Below, piece by piece: positions 47,138 through 57,354 of a DNA stretch of 64,000 bases. The translations under genes and the position numbers were made by a program. The notes beneath the pieces are model-generated. The model saw only the letters and a program-made list of their open reading frames with translations, was not told where the DNA came from and did not search any database. The stretch comes from Gillisia limnaea DSM 15749. GTDB taxonomy: Bacteria > Bacteroidota > Bacteroidia > Flavobacteriales > Flavobacteriaceae. The stretch's first letter is position 1. Each line of letters opens with the position of its first letter. The stretch lies in the NCBI RefSeq assembly GCF_000243235.1, contig NZ_JH594606.1, forward strand, positions 3,042,255-3,106,254, in the 5' to 3' direction.

Positions 47138-49564
47138 TTACCTTAATTCCGCCTTGAGTTCTTCCTCAAAGCGCTGTTTTAATTTTTTCATAACCTTATC
47201 AACCTGCTTGTCGGTAAGGGTTTTGTAATCATCCTGAAACATAAAGCTTACCGCATAGCTCTTTTTGCCTTCAGGCAAATTGTTACCCTGATAGACATCA
47301 AATAAATTTACCGATTTAAGCAGCTTTTTCTCGGTTTGTAATGCGATTTCTTCCACTTGCTGATACCTGACAGAATCATCCAGCAGCAAGGCAAAATCTC
47401 TTCGTACTGCAGGGAATTTTGGAATGTCGGTAAATTTGTTCTTTTGTGATTTGGTTATTTCAATGATTAGATCCCAGTTAAAATCGGCGTAAATAACTTC
47501 CTGAGTGACATCAAAATGTTTTAAAACCGATTTTTTTAGAACCCCGAATTCTACAAGTTTAGACTTTCCCAAACTCAGGATTAATCCTTCAGAAAAAACA
47601 TCCGATTTGAATGATCCAGTGTTTAAATCTTTGATCCCTAATCGTTCAAAAACACCTGAAATAATTCCTTTCATAAAGAAAAAACTCCCTCCGTTTTTAG
47701 AAATGGTCCAACTCTCTGGAAATCTGTTCCCTGAAATAATCAAACTTAAATGCTTGGTCTCTTCTCTTCCGGATGGGTATTGGTGATAGGTTTTTCCAAA
47801 CTCAAATAATTTAAGATCGGTTCGCTTTCTGTTGATGTTATAGCTTATCGCTTCCAGACCTGAAAACAGTAAAGATTGTCGCATTACCGAGAGATCCTGA
47901 CTTAAAGGATTCAGTATTTTTACATCGTTTTCTTCCTTTAAATTTTCGGTTAATCGTGTATAAACAGAGGAAGTAAGGGAATTGGCCATGGTTTCATAAA
48001 AGCCTTGACCTACTAATTGGTTCGCAATATGATTCTGAAGTTTATAATCTTCAAATTTTGTTGAGTTTGCAATGGAAGCATTAAATTTTGTCCCAAATTC
48101 AATATTGTTGTATCCGTAAACCCGCAATATTTCCTCAATAACATCAGCTTCACGCTGCACATCTACTCTATAAGAGGGAATAGTGAGCCCCATTCCTGAT
48201 TCGGTAACATTGTTTACGCGAATCTCCAGGGAAGCCAGAATAGATTTTATCGTTTCTTCAGCAAGATTCTGTCCAATTAATTTATTTACTTTTTCAAAGG
48301 TGAGGAATACCTGAAAGTCTTCTATTTTTTTGAAATATAAATCGTCTATATCGCTGGTGATCTCACCTCCGGCTAGTTCGAGGATAAGCAGGGCAGCACG
48401 TTTTAATGCATATTCGGTAATAGTTGGGTCTATTCCTCTTTCGTATCTAAAGGAAGCATCGGTGCTTAGGCCATGTCTCTTAGCGGTTTTACGCACACTA
48501 ATAGGATTGAAATAGGCACTTTCAATAAATATTTTTGTTGTATCTTTTGATACCGCACTATGTAATCCACCAAAGATTCCGGCAATAGCCAGGGGTTTTT
48601 CAGCATCGCAAATCATGAGGTCTTCTTCGTGAAGTTCACGTTCAACTTCGTCTAAGGTTATGAATTTTGTTCCTTTGGGCAAAGTTTTCACATTGATCTC
48701 ATTACCGGCAATTTTATCGGCATCAAAAAAATGTAGAGGTTGTCCCAGCTCGTGCATCACATAATTGGAAATATCTACGAGGTTATTTTTAGGTTTGATC
48801 CCAATGGCCTTTAACCTATTCTGCAGCCATTTTGGAGATTCTTTCACTTGTATCCCGGAAAGGGTAATTCCGCAATATCTTGGTGCCAGGGCAGAATCCT
48901 CTACCTTTATTGGAATTCTAAAACTCCGACTGTCTACATGAAAAGCACCTACAGAAGGGGTGATTAGCTCCAGGCTGATATCCTGTTGCTGATATCCTGC
49001 CTTAAGATCCCTCGCAACGCCCCAATGGCTCATCGCATCGGCACGGTTAGGGGTAAGTCCTATTTCAAAAACATGATCATTTTCAATGTCGAATATCTCA
49101 GAAACAGGCTTTCCGGGAATAAGATCGGCTTTCATTACCATAATCCCTTCGTGGCTATCTCCCAGGCCTAGTTCCTTTTCTGAACATACCATTCCTGCAC
49201 TTGCTTCCCCCCGAATCTTTCCTTTTTTAATTTCCCAGACTTCTCCTTTTTCATCATACAGGGTGGTTCCTATAGTCGCTACCGGAACTTTTTGCCCTTC
49301 CGCAATATTTGGGGCGCCACATACAATTTGAAGGATTTCTCCATTCCCTATATCAATTTTGCAAAGTTGTAATTTGTCGGCATTGGGATGAGAAACACAA
49401 CTTAAAACATGACCTGTAAGAATTCCTTTCAGACCACCTTTTACACTTTGAAAATTTTTAATTCCTTCAACCTCCAGGCCAAGATCTGTAAGTAAATGAC
49501 CCGTTTCTTCGGGGTTGTTTGGTAGTTTTATAAATTGCTTAAGCCAATTGTATGAAATTTTCAT
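47138..49564 (-). CDS. pheT: Phenylalanine-tRNA ligase beta subunit
   Basis: 808 residues, the usual long form. An EMAP-like tRNA-binding domain comes first (VLSCVSHPNADKLQLCKID), then the B3/B4 editing domain (NYVMHELGQPLHFFDADKI, GIFGGLHSAVSK), a B5 domain and a catalytic-like core (SMRQSLLFSGLEAISYNI-like segment), and the C-terminal anticodon-type ferredoxin fold (AVRRDFALLLDDSVRYQQ). It pairs with PheS, encoded elsewhere. Monocistronic here. Confidence 0.97.
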   Translation of the reverse strand: MKISYNWLKQFIKLPNNPEETGHLLTDLGLEVEGIKNFQSVKGGLKGILTGHVLSCVSHPNADKLQLCKIDIGNGEILQIVCGAPNIAEGQKVPVATIGTTLYDEKGEVWEIKKGKIRGEASAGMVCSEKELGLGDSHEGIMVMKADLIPGKPVSEIFDIENDHVFEIGLTPNRADAMSHWGVARDLKAGYQQQDISLELITPSVGAFHVDSRSFRIPIKVEDSALAPRYCGITLSGIQVKESPKWLQNRLKAIGIKPKNNLVDISNYVMHELGQPLHFFDADKIAGNEINVKTLPKGTKFITLDEVERELHEEDLMICDAEKPLAIAGIFGGLHSAVSKDTTKIFIESAYFNPISVRKTAKRHGLSTDASFRYERGIDPTITEYALKRAALLILELAGGEITSDIDDLYFKKIEDFQVFLTFEKVNKLIGQNLAEETIKSILASLEIRVNNVTESGMGLTIPSYRVDVQREADVIEEILRVYGYNNIEFGTKFNASIANSTKFEDYKLQNHIANQLVGQGFYETMANSLTSSVYTRLTENLKEENDVKILNPLSQDLSVMRQSLLFSGLEAISYNINRKRTDLKLFEFGKTYHQYPSGREETKHLSLIISGNRFPESWTISKNGGSFFFMKGIISGVFERLGIKDLNTGSFKSDVFSEGLILSLGKSKLVEFGVLKKSVLKHFDVTQEVIYADFNWDLIIEITKSQKNKFTDIPKFPAVRRDFALLLDDSVRYQQVEEIALQTEKKLLKSVNLFDVYQGNNLPEGKKSYAVSFMFQDDYKTLTDKQVDKVMKKLKQRFEEELKAELR

Positions 49565-49650
49565 AGGTGTTTTTTTTCCGATGGTAAAGATAGTATTACT
49601 AATAGTTTTGGCATAATTTGAAATTTATTTTTACAGGATAACCTGAGAAA

Positions 49651-49680
49651 AAAAATGAGAGCCATTTGGCTCTCATTTTT
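49651..49680. terminator. Bidirectional terminator between pheT and the TPR gene
   Basis: AAAAATGAGAGCC, ATTT loop, GGCTCTCATTTTT: a clean symmetric stem. It lies just downstream of the TPR gene stop, on the leftward path. Confidence 0.85.
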
Positions 49681-49698
49681 AATGAGGTAAAGGGAACT

Positions 49699-50625
49699 TT
49701 AATTCTTTTTTTCCATTTTCATTGCATACACCTTTTTCCACTCCTGCCCTTTTGCTCCGGGTTCAAATATCACCCAGTCTAATTTATTAGTATCATTTTT
49801 ATTTATTTCGTGTTTCATTTTTTTCTTTTCTCCCTTTTGGTTATTATAGGTTTCCATTAATTCCAGTTTATTATCTCCCACTTCATTTATTTTGATAAAG
49901 GAGGTTTCAATTCCCATTGGCGCTAATGTGTTGATATAAGCCATATCATAACCTTCATCTATAGGATCGTAAACCATCATTCTTTTCGCTGTAATTTCTC
50001 CATTGCTGTTCTTATGATTAATGGTAATAAGGGAAGATGCTTCATCATATACAACTTCATCTGTCCCGGTATTTTTACCTGCTTCTACACCATTGGTGAA
50101 ATTTGTGGAATTGAGACTCCAGTTTCCAACAAGAAAATTTAGCTGTTTGTGCTTGTTCTCCAGCTGTGCTAGTTTAGCTTTGGAGCCCTGTAGAATACGG
50201 GTTTGTTCATCTTCATTATCGCTTTTCTCTGCGATGGCTATAGATTCCTTTAAATACTTTTTGGCGCCTTCAGGATCTCCTTTTTCTATAAGGTAATCGG
50301 CATAAGAGTCCCGGGGATTCGCTGCCTGGGGATATTCCTTCATATTAAGGCTAAAGATCTTTTCTGCCGACACTAAATCCTTATCATCCATCATTATCTG
50401 GTACCCAATCCTGTTGAGTTCCCACTCGGTTAAGTTGTACTCGCCGGTTTTTGATTTAAGTTGGCTGTATGTTTTAAGGGCGCTGTCAGTTCCATTTTGT
50501 TTGTATTCCTGGTACACAGCATCCCCTATAGATTTTTTGGTTTGGGTGTCCTGTGCGAAGGCCGTAACCGAAAAACACAAAAGGAAAAGTCCAATAAGCC
50601 GCGGAAGGTTAAAATTTGTTCTCAT
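49699..50625 (-). CDS. Secreted TPR protein with lipocalin-like tail
   Basis: 308 residues. Signal peptide (IGLFLLCFSVTAFAQ). A helical TPR-like half (ALKTYSQLKSKTGEYNLTEW, EKIFSLNMKEYPQAANPRDS, EKGDPEGAKKYLKESIAIAE) precedes a beta half beginning LNFLVGNWSLNSTNFTNG, which recalls DUF1579-type lipocalin folds. The combination is frequent in flavobacterial secreted proteins, with unknown roles. Confidence 0.78.
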   Translation of the reverse strand: MRTNFNLPRLIGLFLLCFSVTAFAQDTQTKKSIGDAVYQEYKQNGTDSALKTYSQLKSKTGEYNLTEWELNRIGYQIMMDDKDLVSAEKIFSLNMKEYPQAANPRDSYADYLIEKGDPEGAKKYLKESIAIAEKSDNEDEQTRILQGSKAKLAQLENKHKQLNFLVGNWSLNSTNFTNGVEAGKNTGTDEVVYDEASSLITINHKNSNGEITAKRMMVYDPIDEGYDMAYINTLAPMGIETSFIKINEVGDNKLELMETYNNQKGEKKKMKHEINKNDTNKLDWVIFEPGAKGQEWKKVYAMKMEKKN

Positions 50626-51046
50626 AACTGTGATATTTAGATGGTTAATCTTTAAAAATAATAAATAAATACCTGAATATTTGCCGAGTTATGTTAGGAA
50701 TGGAGAAGCTTAAAAATATAGATTTCTTAGGTAAATGCAGATTTAAAGAAGTAAACCTATGATATAATTAAAAATCATCTAGATTACAAAGCGTAAATTA
50801 GCGAAAATTCAAAAAATTAAGAATCTATATAAAGTGAAAAATACTAAGTATAAATACAAAAACGGGTGAAATCCATTAAAGTTTGATCTTAATAAAGGAA
50901 GAGCCTGTCTGCCCTTTGAATGGTTATATTAGACTAATTTTACTAATAATTGAGGTTTTAATTCGCTTCCTGTCCGTTTGGGAATAATTTTTAAATTTTC
51001 CAATTTAGTGTAAGTAATAATTCCTAAACTCAGAAGTGAATTGCGT
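50626..51046. other. 421-bp gene-free AT-rich spacer
   Basis: It lies between recG (leftward, stop side) and the TPR gene start. Only the leftward promoter of the TPR gene is expected. A few short A/T repeats and no hairpin with a T-run were seen. Nothing else is recognised. Confidence 0.5.
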
Positions 51047-53152
51047 TTAGCTTATATAATTCCAGATATTTTTATGAACTCCCAATTGCTCAAAAGTATA
51101 TCCAATCATTTTATTTTCAGGCAATTTCATTTCGGGATCTTCAGCCAACAATTTTTTCGCATAAAACCTTGCCGACTTTAATATCTGATTGTCCTGTACA
51201 ATATCGGCTATTTTGAGGTTGAGCACTCCGCTTTGCTGGGTTCCCATAAGATCCCCGGGCCCCCGTAATTTTAGGTCCACCTCTGCAATTTCAAATCCGT
51301 CGCTGGTAGAAACCATGGTTTCCAATCGAGTTTTAGCATCTGAAGAGAGTTTATGGCTGGTCATTAGGATGCAATAACTCTGTTCGGCTCCCCGGCCAAC
51401 CCGTCCTCTCAACTGGTGCAATTGCGATAATCCAAATCTTTCGGCACTTTCAATAATCATTACACTTGCGTTTGGAACATTTACCCCAACTTCAATTACC
51501 GTAGTGGCTACCATGATTTGTGTTTCGCCTTTAACAAAACGTTGCATTTCAAACTCCTTATCGGTAGGTTTCATCTGCCCGTGAACAATGGAAATTTGAT
51601 ATTCCGGCATTGGAAATTCCCTCGCGATACTCTCATATCCGTCCATAAGATCCTTATAATCCATGGTCGCCGATTCCTGGATTAAAGGATAAACAATATA
51701 AATTTGTCGTCCTTTTTGGATCTCATCCCTAATAAATTTGAAGACTTTTAATCGATTGCTATCGTACCTGTGTACGGTTTTTATTTCCTGTCTTCCGGGA
51801 GGTAATTCATCTATTACAGAAACGTCCAGATCTCCATACAAACTCATTGCGAGGGTTCTTGGAATTGGGGTAGCGGTCATCACTAAAATATGTGGAGGCA
51901 AATGATTTTTCTGCCATAATTTTGATCGTTGTGCTACTCCAAAACGATGTTGCTCATCGATGATTGCAAGGCCTAAATTCTTGAATTTTACCTTATCTTC
52001 AAGTAGCGCGTGAGTACCAATTAAGATATTTATTTCCCCGTTTTCCAGTTTTTCGTGAATTTCTCTTCTCTTTGAAGTTTTGCTTGAGCCAGTGAGTAGG
52101 TAGATACTGGTTTTCAATTCTTTACATAATTCAACTAAACCGTTGTAGTGCTGTACTGACAAAATTTCAGTAGGGGCCATTAAACAGGCTTGAAAACCGT
52201 TGTCAAGTGCTATTAGCATTGACATGAGTGCCACAATGGTCTTCCCGGATCCTACATCTCCCTGAAGTAAACGATTCATTTGTGCCCCGCTTCCCAAATC
52301 GCTCCTTATTTCCTTGACCACCCGCTTTTGTGCCCCGGTTAATTCGAAGGGTAAATGTTCCTGATAGAACTCCCCAAAATTTTCTCCCACCTGTTCAAAA
52401 ACGAATCCTTTTATTTTTTGTTTATGGATCATATTCTTGATAAGAAGCTGAAGCTGAATGTAAAATAATTCTTCAAATTTCAACCTGAATTGTGCCCTTG
52501 CAAGCAACTCCTGGCTCTTGGGAAAATGAATATTAAACATGGCTTCTGCCCGGGAAATGAGTTTCAATTCTTCCTTTATATCTTTAGATAAAGTATCGTA
52601 AAATCTTCCGCCGGTTTCTATAAAAAGTTGTTGCATCAACTTATTTATAACCCGGTTTGTAATTCCTGCTTTGGTGAGCTTTTCTGTAGAAGGATAAACC
52701 GGCTGCATAGCCGTACGTAAATTCTTTTGGTGTTCCTCCAGCAATTCCATTTCCGGATGCGGCATATTGAACATTCCGTTAAACCAGTTTGTTTTTCCAA
52801 AGATCACATACGGAGTGTTGATCTTTATATTTTCCCGGATCCATTTTTGACCGCGAAACCATACCAATTCCATTTTTCCGCTATCATCAATAAATTCAGC
52901 CACCATCCGGCTGCCCCTTTTTTGATCTACGGTTTTAATATTGATGATCTTTCCCACTACCTGGACTTCAGCCGTATTTTGCTGGAGTTCGTTGATCTTG
53001 TAAAATCTGGTTTTATCAATATAGCGGTTGGGGAAAAAGTTGATAAGATCCTGGTAGGTATGAATGCCTAATTCCTTCCGGAGCAACTCTGCCCGGTTGG
53101 GACCAACGCCTTTTAAATAATCAATGGGGGTTTGTAGCAGGTTTGCATTCAT
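51047..53152 (-). CDS. recG: ATP-dependent DNA helicase RecG
   Basis: 701 residues. The wedge domain opens near residue 60 (VQVVGKIINIKTVDQKRGSR), then helicase motifs: Walker A GDVGSGKTIVAL, DEQH (IIDEQHRFGV), TATPIPRTLAMSLYGD and the C-terminal VATTVIEVGVNVPNAS, HQLRGRVGRG. It remodels stalled replication forks and Holliday junctions. Monocistronic. Confidence 0.97.
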   Translation of the reverse strand: MNANLLQTPIDYLKGVGPNRAELLRKELGIHTYQDLINFFPNRYIDKTRFYKINELQQNTAEVQVVGKIINIKTVDQKRGSRMVAEFIDDSGKMELVWFRGQKWIRENIKINTPYVIFGKTNWFNGMFNMPHPEMELLEEHQKNLRTAMQPVYPSTEKLTKAGITNRVINKLMQQLFIETGGRFYDTLSKDIKEELKLISRAEAMFNIHFPKSQELLARAQFRLKFEELFYIQLQLLIKNMIHKQKIKGFVFEQVGENFGEFYQEHLPFELTGAQKRVVKEIRSDLGSGAQMNRLLQGDVGSGKTIVALMSMLIALDNGFQACLMAPTEILSVQHYNGLVELCKELKTSIYLLTGSSKTSKRREIHEKLENGEINILIGTHALLEDKVKFKNLGLAIIDEQHRFGVAQRSKLWQKNHLPPHILVMTATPIPRTLAMSLYGDLDVSVIDELPPGRQEIKTVHRYDSNRLKVFKFIRDEIQKGRQIYIVYPLIQESATMDYKDLMDGYESIAREFPMPEYQISIVHGQMKPTDKEFEMQRFVKGETQIMVATTVIEVGVNVPNASVMIIESAERFGLSQLHQLRGRVGRGAEQSYCILMTSHKLSSDAKTRLETMVSTSDGFEIAEVDLKLRGPGDLMGTQQSGVLNLKIADIVQDNQILKSARFYAKKLLAEDPEMKLPENKMIGYTFEQLGVHKNIWNYIS

Positions 53153-53302
53153 AAAACGAAGATATTAAATACTCTATTAATCTTCCCCAATGTTGAAATT
53201 TATATTGTCATTAGCCATTTCTATCAGTATTCAAATTCCGGTAAGGCTGCAATTATAATGGCTGGATTTTGTAATTTGCCTGAATTAAGACCAACTATTT
53301 TT

Positions 53303-55420
53303 ATGAGATCTAAATTTCTTCTACTATTCCTGCTTTTAACCATTCCGGGATTTGCGCAATATGATGCTTCCCGGGATCAAAATAAGGTGGTGGATTTTAA
53401 AGATGTTCTTGCTGAAGTTTCTATATTTCCTGCGGAAGAAAGGGTAGAAGGAACTGTAGATTTTAGCTTTGATATCCTTCAGAAGGTGGATTCTATCTTC
53501 ATAGATGCCAAAAACATGGAATTTGAAAATGTGGTTTTCAATGGAAAACCTGTGAAATTTCACAATGATACCTCCCGGCTTTGGTTGATCTCCAATTTTG
53601 AGGCTTCAGAAGAAAACAGTTTAGAATTCAGTTATTCTGCACAACCAAAGCAGGCGATGTATTTTATAAACTGGAATTTCCCCGGGAAACCAGAAGTTTT
53701 AAAGCAAGTGTGGACCCAGGGACAAGGAAGAAATACCTCCAATTGGCTGCCCAGTTTCGATGATATGAGGGAGAAGTTAGTATTCGATTTGAAAATTAAT
53801 TTTAGCTCAGGTTACGACGTGATCGCGAATGGAAAATTAATTGAAACCAAAATTTTAAACGATTCTATAACCCAATGGAACTATGACATGCTGCAACCAA
53901 TGAGCAGTTATCTGGTTGCGGTTGCTGCAGGAGATTATGAGCATAAAAAAATTGAATCGGTTACGGGAACACCAATTTCGCTATATTATAATGCAAGTGA
54001 TGAGGACAAGGTGGAACCAACGTACCGGTACTCAAAAGAAATTTTTGAATTTTTAGAAAAGGAAATCGGGGTTCCGTACCCATGGCAAAATTACAAGCAA
54101 ATTCCGGTACAGGATTTTTTATATGCCGGGATGGAAAACACGGGAACAACTATTTTTTCTAATTCCATGATGGTAGATTCCATCGCTTTTAATGATCGTA
54201 GCTATGTGAATGTGAATGCGCACGAATTGGCTCATCAATGGTTTGGGAATTTAATAACCGAAACCAATGGTTCAAATCACTGGCTACACGAGGGGTTTGC
54301 AACTTATTATGCGCTGCTGGCGGAAAAGGAGCTTTTTGGAGAAGATCATTTCTATTGGAAACTTTATGAAACTGCAGAGCAGCTAAAGGAATTAAGTGAT
54401 TCCGGGAAAGGAGAAGCCCTGTTAAAAGTTGGCGCCGGTTCTTTAACTTATTACCAAAAAGGAGCGTGGGCATTGCATATTTTGAAAGAAAAGCTGGGAG
54501 AAGAAGCTTTTAAGATGGGGGTGAAAAACTATTTAGAAAAATATGCATATAAAAACGTTACCACAGATGAATTTCTTTTAGAAATGGAAAATTCCTCAGG
54601 GACGGATCTATCTCAATTTAAAAAAGAATGGTTACTACAGTCTGCCTTTCAGGGAACCCAGGCTTTAAATTCTTTGAGAAATTCAGAATTCATCACCGCT
54701 TATTTGGAAATAGCTGCTTTGAGAGAATTCCCTTTATCCAGTAAAGCTGAACGCTTATTTACGGCGCTGGATTTTCCTGTAAATGATTATATTGGGATGG
54801 AAGCTATTTACCAACTTGCCGGAGAGCAAAATGCAGAAGCGCTTAAACTTTACAAGAAAGCTTTTAGCAGTGGAAATCTTTATGTAAGACAAGCAATTGC
54901 TTTAAGTTTACAGCCCATTCCAGCAGAATTAAAATCGGATTTTAGTAGTCTTTTAGATGATAACTCTTACCTCACTATTGAAAATACACTTTTGAAATTG
55001 TGGATGCAATTTCCGGAACAGGCAGATGAGTTTCTGGAAAAAACAAAGGATATGGAAGGCTTTTCAAACAAAAATATCCGTATGTTATGGTTGGTTCTTA
55101 ATTTGGTTAGCCCGGAAGTAAATCCAGAGCACACTGGTGATTATTACAAAGAACTATCCGGATATACCGGGGAATATTTTCCATTTGAAGTACGGGAAAA
55201 TGCTTTTGGATACCTGTATCAGTTAAATGCATTCAGCGATCAGAATTTGCTGGATTTGATAAACGCCACGCAGCATCACACCTACAAATTCCGAGATTTC
55301 AGCAGAAAATTATTAGACACCTTGTTGAAAGAAGAAGAATATCGTAAAAGTTATGTAGCTTTAAAGCAGCGAATTTCGGGAAGAGAACTTGAATTTTTAA
55401 ATACTAAGCTTAACTTGTAG
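53303..55420 (+). CDS. M1 family aminopeptidase
   Basis: 705 residues from ATG 53303, the start that begins a signal peptide (FLLLFLLLTIPGFAQ); the open frame extends 15 codons upstream. GXMEN-type motif (DFLYAGMENTGTT) and the zinc motif HELAHQWFG at His307, His311 with Glu330 in WLHEGFATYYALL. The C-terminal 250 residues are helical repeats. Exported metallo-aminopeptidase of gluzincin type. Its stop directly abuts the first patatin gene. Confidence 0.93.
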   Translation: MRSKFLLLFLLLTIPGFAQYDASRDQNKVVDFKDVLAEVSIFPAEERVEGTVDFSFDILQKVDSIFIDAKNMEFENVVFNGKPVKFHNDTSRLWLISNFEASEENSLEFSYSAQPKQAMYFINWNFPGKPEVLKQVWTQGQGRNTSNWLPSFDDMREKLVFDLKINFSSGYDVIANGKLIETKILNDSITQWNYDMLQPMSSYLVAVAAGDYEHKKIESVTGTPISLYYNASDEDKVEPTYRYSKEIFEFLEKEIGVPYPWQNYKQIPVQDFLYAGMENTGTTIFSNSMMVDSIAFNDRSYVNVNAHELAHQWFGNLITETNGSNHWLHEGFATYYALLAEKELFGEDHFYWKLYETAEQLKELSDSGKGEALLKVGAGSLTYYQKGAWALHILKEKLGEEAFKMGVKNYLEKYAYKNVTTDEFLLEMENSSGTDLSQFKKEWLLQSAFQGTQALNSLRNSEFITAYLEIAALREFPLSSKAERLFTALDFPVNDYIGMEAIYQLAGEQNAEALKLYKKAFSSGNLYVRQAIALSLQPIPAELKSDFSSLLDDNSYLTIENTLLKLWMQFPEQADEFLEKTKDMEGFSNKNIRMLWLVLNLVSPEVNPEHTGDYYKELSGYTGEYFPFEVRENAFGYLYQLNAFSDQNLLDLINATQHHTYKFRDFSRKLLDTLLKEEEYRKSYVALKQRISGRELEFLNTKLNL

Positions 55421-56323
55421 ATGCGGGCACTTGTAATTTCAGGAGGAGGCAGTAAAGGCGCATTTGCCGGAGGTGTAGCTCAATATTTGCGGGAAGTTCA
55501 GGGTAAAGAGTATGATCTTTATTTGGGGACTTCAACAGGAAGTTTGCTCATCTCACATTTAGCACTGGATAAAACTAAAAAGATAAAAGAAGTATTTACT
55601 TCGGTTACTCAAAAAAGCATCTTTAACAGCCTTCCATTTGTGATTAAACGCGTCCATGGACAGGATCAAATTAGTATTGATCACTTCAATGTGGTGCGGA
55701 ATTTTATTAAGGGTAAAAAAACCTTCGGCGAAAGCCTGAATCTGAAAAAACTTATCCGTGAAACTTTAAGTCCGGAGGAATTTGAGGAACTGAAAGCTTC
55801 TCAAAAAGATATTGTAATAACGGTTTCCAATTTATCGTTGAACGAAGTAGAATATAAGTCGATTAAGGATTATGGATATGAGGATTTTTGTGAATGGATC
55901 TGGATTTCATGTAATTATACGCCATTTATGAGTTTGGTTAAAAAAAATGGTTGTGAATATGCCGATGGTGGTTTGGGGTCCATGGTGCCAATAGAGGAAG
56001 CGATTAAGAGGGGTGCGACTCAAATTGACGCGATTGTGCTTCAAACAGAAGTTACTTATTTTAACAGGATGCCTTCAAAAAATGTTTTTGCGCTTATAAT
56101 TAATCTGTTTAGTTTTATGTTGGACAGAATTGAAAAACAGAACATACGAATAGGGAAATTTGCAGCTGCAAATAAGAACGTGATCATTAATTTTTATTAT
56201 ACCCCCACGGTTTTAACAACCAATTCTCTTATTTTTGATAAAATAAAGATGGAACGATGGTGGGAAAGCGGATTTAGTTTTGCTAAATTTAAGAATGAAG
56301 AATTAAACCAAATAGAACCTTAA
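55421..56323 (+). CDS. Patatin-like phospholipase (first of a tandem pair)
   Basis: 300 residues. The oxyanion loop GGGSKGAFAGG at 8-18, the nucleophile motif GTSTG with Ser38, and the Asp dyad partner in YADGG (Asp182). It hydrolyses acyl chains from lipids or glycerides. It starts at the base after the M1 peptidase stop. Its paralogue follows with a 1-base TAATG overlap, so the three genes form an operon. Confidence 0.93.
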   Translation: MRALVISGGGSKGAFAGGVAQYLREVQGKEYDLYLGTSTGSLLISHLALDKTKKIKEVFTSVTQKSIFNSLPFVIKRVHGQDQISIDHFNVVRNFIKGKKTFGESLNLKKLIRETLSPEEFEELKASQKDIVITVSNLSLNEVEYKSIKDYGYEDFCEWIWISCNYTPFMSLVKKNGCEYADGGLGSMVPIEEAIKRGATQIDAIVLQTEVTYFNRMPSKNVFALIINLFSFMLDRIEKQNIRIGKFAAANKNVIINFYYTPTVLTTNSLIFDKIKMERWWESGFSFAKFKNEELNQIEP

Positions 56324-57246
56324 TGCGAGCATTGGTGATTTCAGGTGGTGGCAGTAAAGGAGCCTTTGCAGGCGGTGTCGCTCAATACCTGATGGAAGAA
56401 GAAGGCAAAAAATATGATCTTTTCCTGGGAACTTCAACCGGAGGGCTTTTGATCCCGCATTTGGCCGAAGGAAATATTACCAAGATTCACGATATTTATA
56501 CCAATGTTACCCAGCAAAAAATTTTTAGCGTTAATCCCTTTATTGTAAAAAAGAAGGATGGACGCGAATATGTTTCCATCAATTATTTTAATACGTTTTG
56601 GCAATTTATCAAGCAGAAGAGAACCTTTGGGGAAAGTAAAAATTTGCAAAAGGAGATCCGGAAACATTTTAGCGAAGAGGATTTTTTATCGGTAAAAAAC
56701 GGCGATAAAGATGTAATTGTCACTGTTTCCAACCTTTCCAAAAACCGTGTAGAATATAAATCGATAAAGGATTTTGATTACGATGATTTTTGTGAATGGA
56801 TCTGGATTTCTTGTAACTATATTCCCTTTATGAGTCTGGTTACCAAAAACGGATGCGAATATGCCGATGGAGGTTTGGGATGTGTTGTGCCTATACGTGA
56901 AGCTATACGCCGCGGTGCTACAGAAGTAGATGCAATAGTGCTGGAAGCTGAAAATATGGAATATAATAAAGTCCTGGGGAAAAATCCATTTTCATTGATG
57001 ATCAACCTTTTTGGATTTCTCCTGGACCAGGTGGAATATCACGATGTAGTGGAAGGAAGGCTTGCTGCTTTAAATAAAAAGGTAAAATTAAACACTTATT
57101 TCACCCCGGTTCAACTCACTGAAAATTCCCTGATCTTCAATAAAATCGCCATGACACAATGGTGGCAGCAAGGTTTTGAGTATGCAAAAGAAAAATCTTT
57201 GAAACAGAAGGCTGAAGCCGGATTTTTTAAACGTTACTTCTTTTGA
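56323..57246 (+). CDS. Patatin-like phospholipase (second of a tandem pair)
   Basis: 307 residues, the same architecture: GGGSKGAFAGG, GTSTG with Ser38, and YADGG. It is clearly a duplicate of the preceding gene (SIKDFDYDDFCEWIWISCNY against SIKDYGYEDFCEWIWISCNY). The divergence over the rest suggests an old duplication with different substrates. Ends in a Lys-rich tail with KRYFF. Confidence 0.93.
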   Translation: MRALVISGGGSKGAFAGGVAQYLMEEEGKKYDLFLGTSTGGLLIPHLAEGNITKIHDIYTNVTQQKIFSVNPFIVKKKDGREYVSINYFNTFWQFIKQKRTFGESKNLQKEIRKHFSEEDFLSVKNGDKDVIVTVSNLSKNRVEYKSIKDFDYDDFCEWIWISCNYIPFMSLVTKNGCEYADGGLGCVVPIREAIRRGATEVDAIVLEAENMEYNKVLGKNPFSLMINLFGFLLDQVEYHDVVEGRLAALNKKVKLNTYFTPVQLTENSLIFNKIAMTQWWQQGFEYAKEKSLKQKAEAGFFKRYFF

Positions 57247-57354
57247 AACAATCCCTTGAAGCGAGATCACTTTTATATAAAAGGAAAGAAATTATAAGTT
57301 CGATAAAACCCTGCCTGAGTGGCGGGCATCAGGGTATTAAAATCACTCTTGGGA

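Noticed and set aside
57308-57335. Hairpin ACCCTG...CAGGGT behind the second patatin gene
   Set aside because: The stem is short with a 16-base loop and lacks a T-run, so neither a terminator nor a repeat can be claimed.
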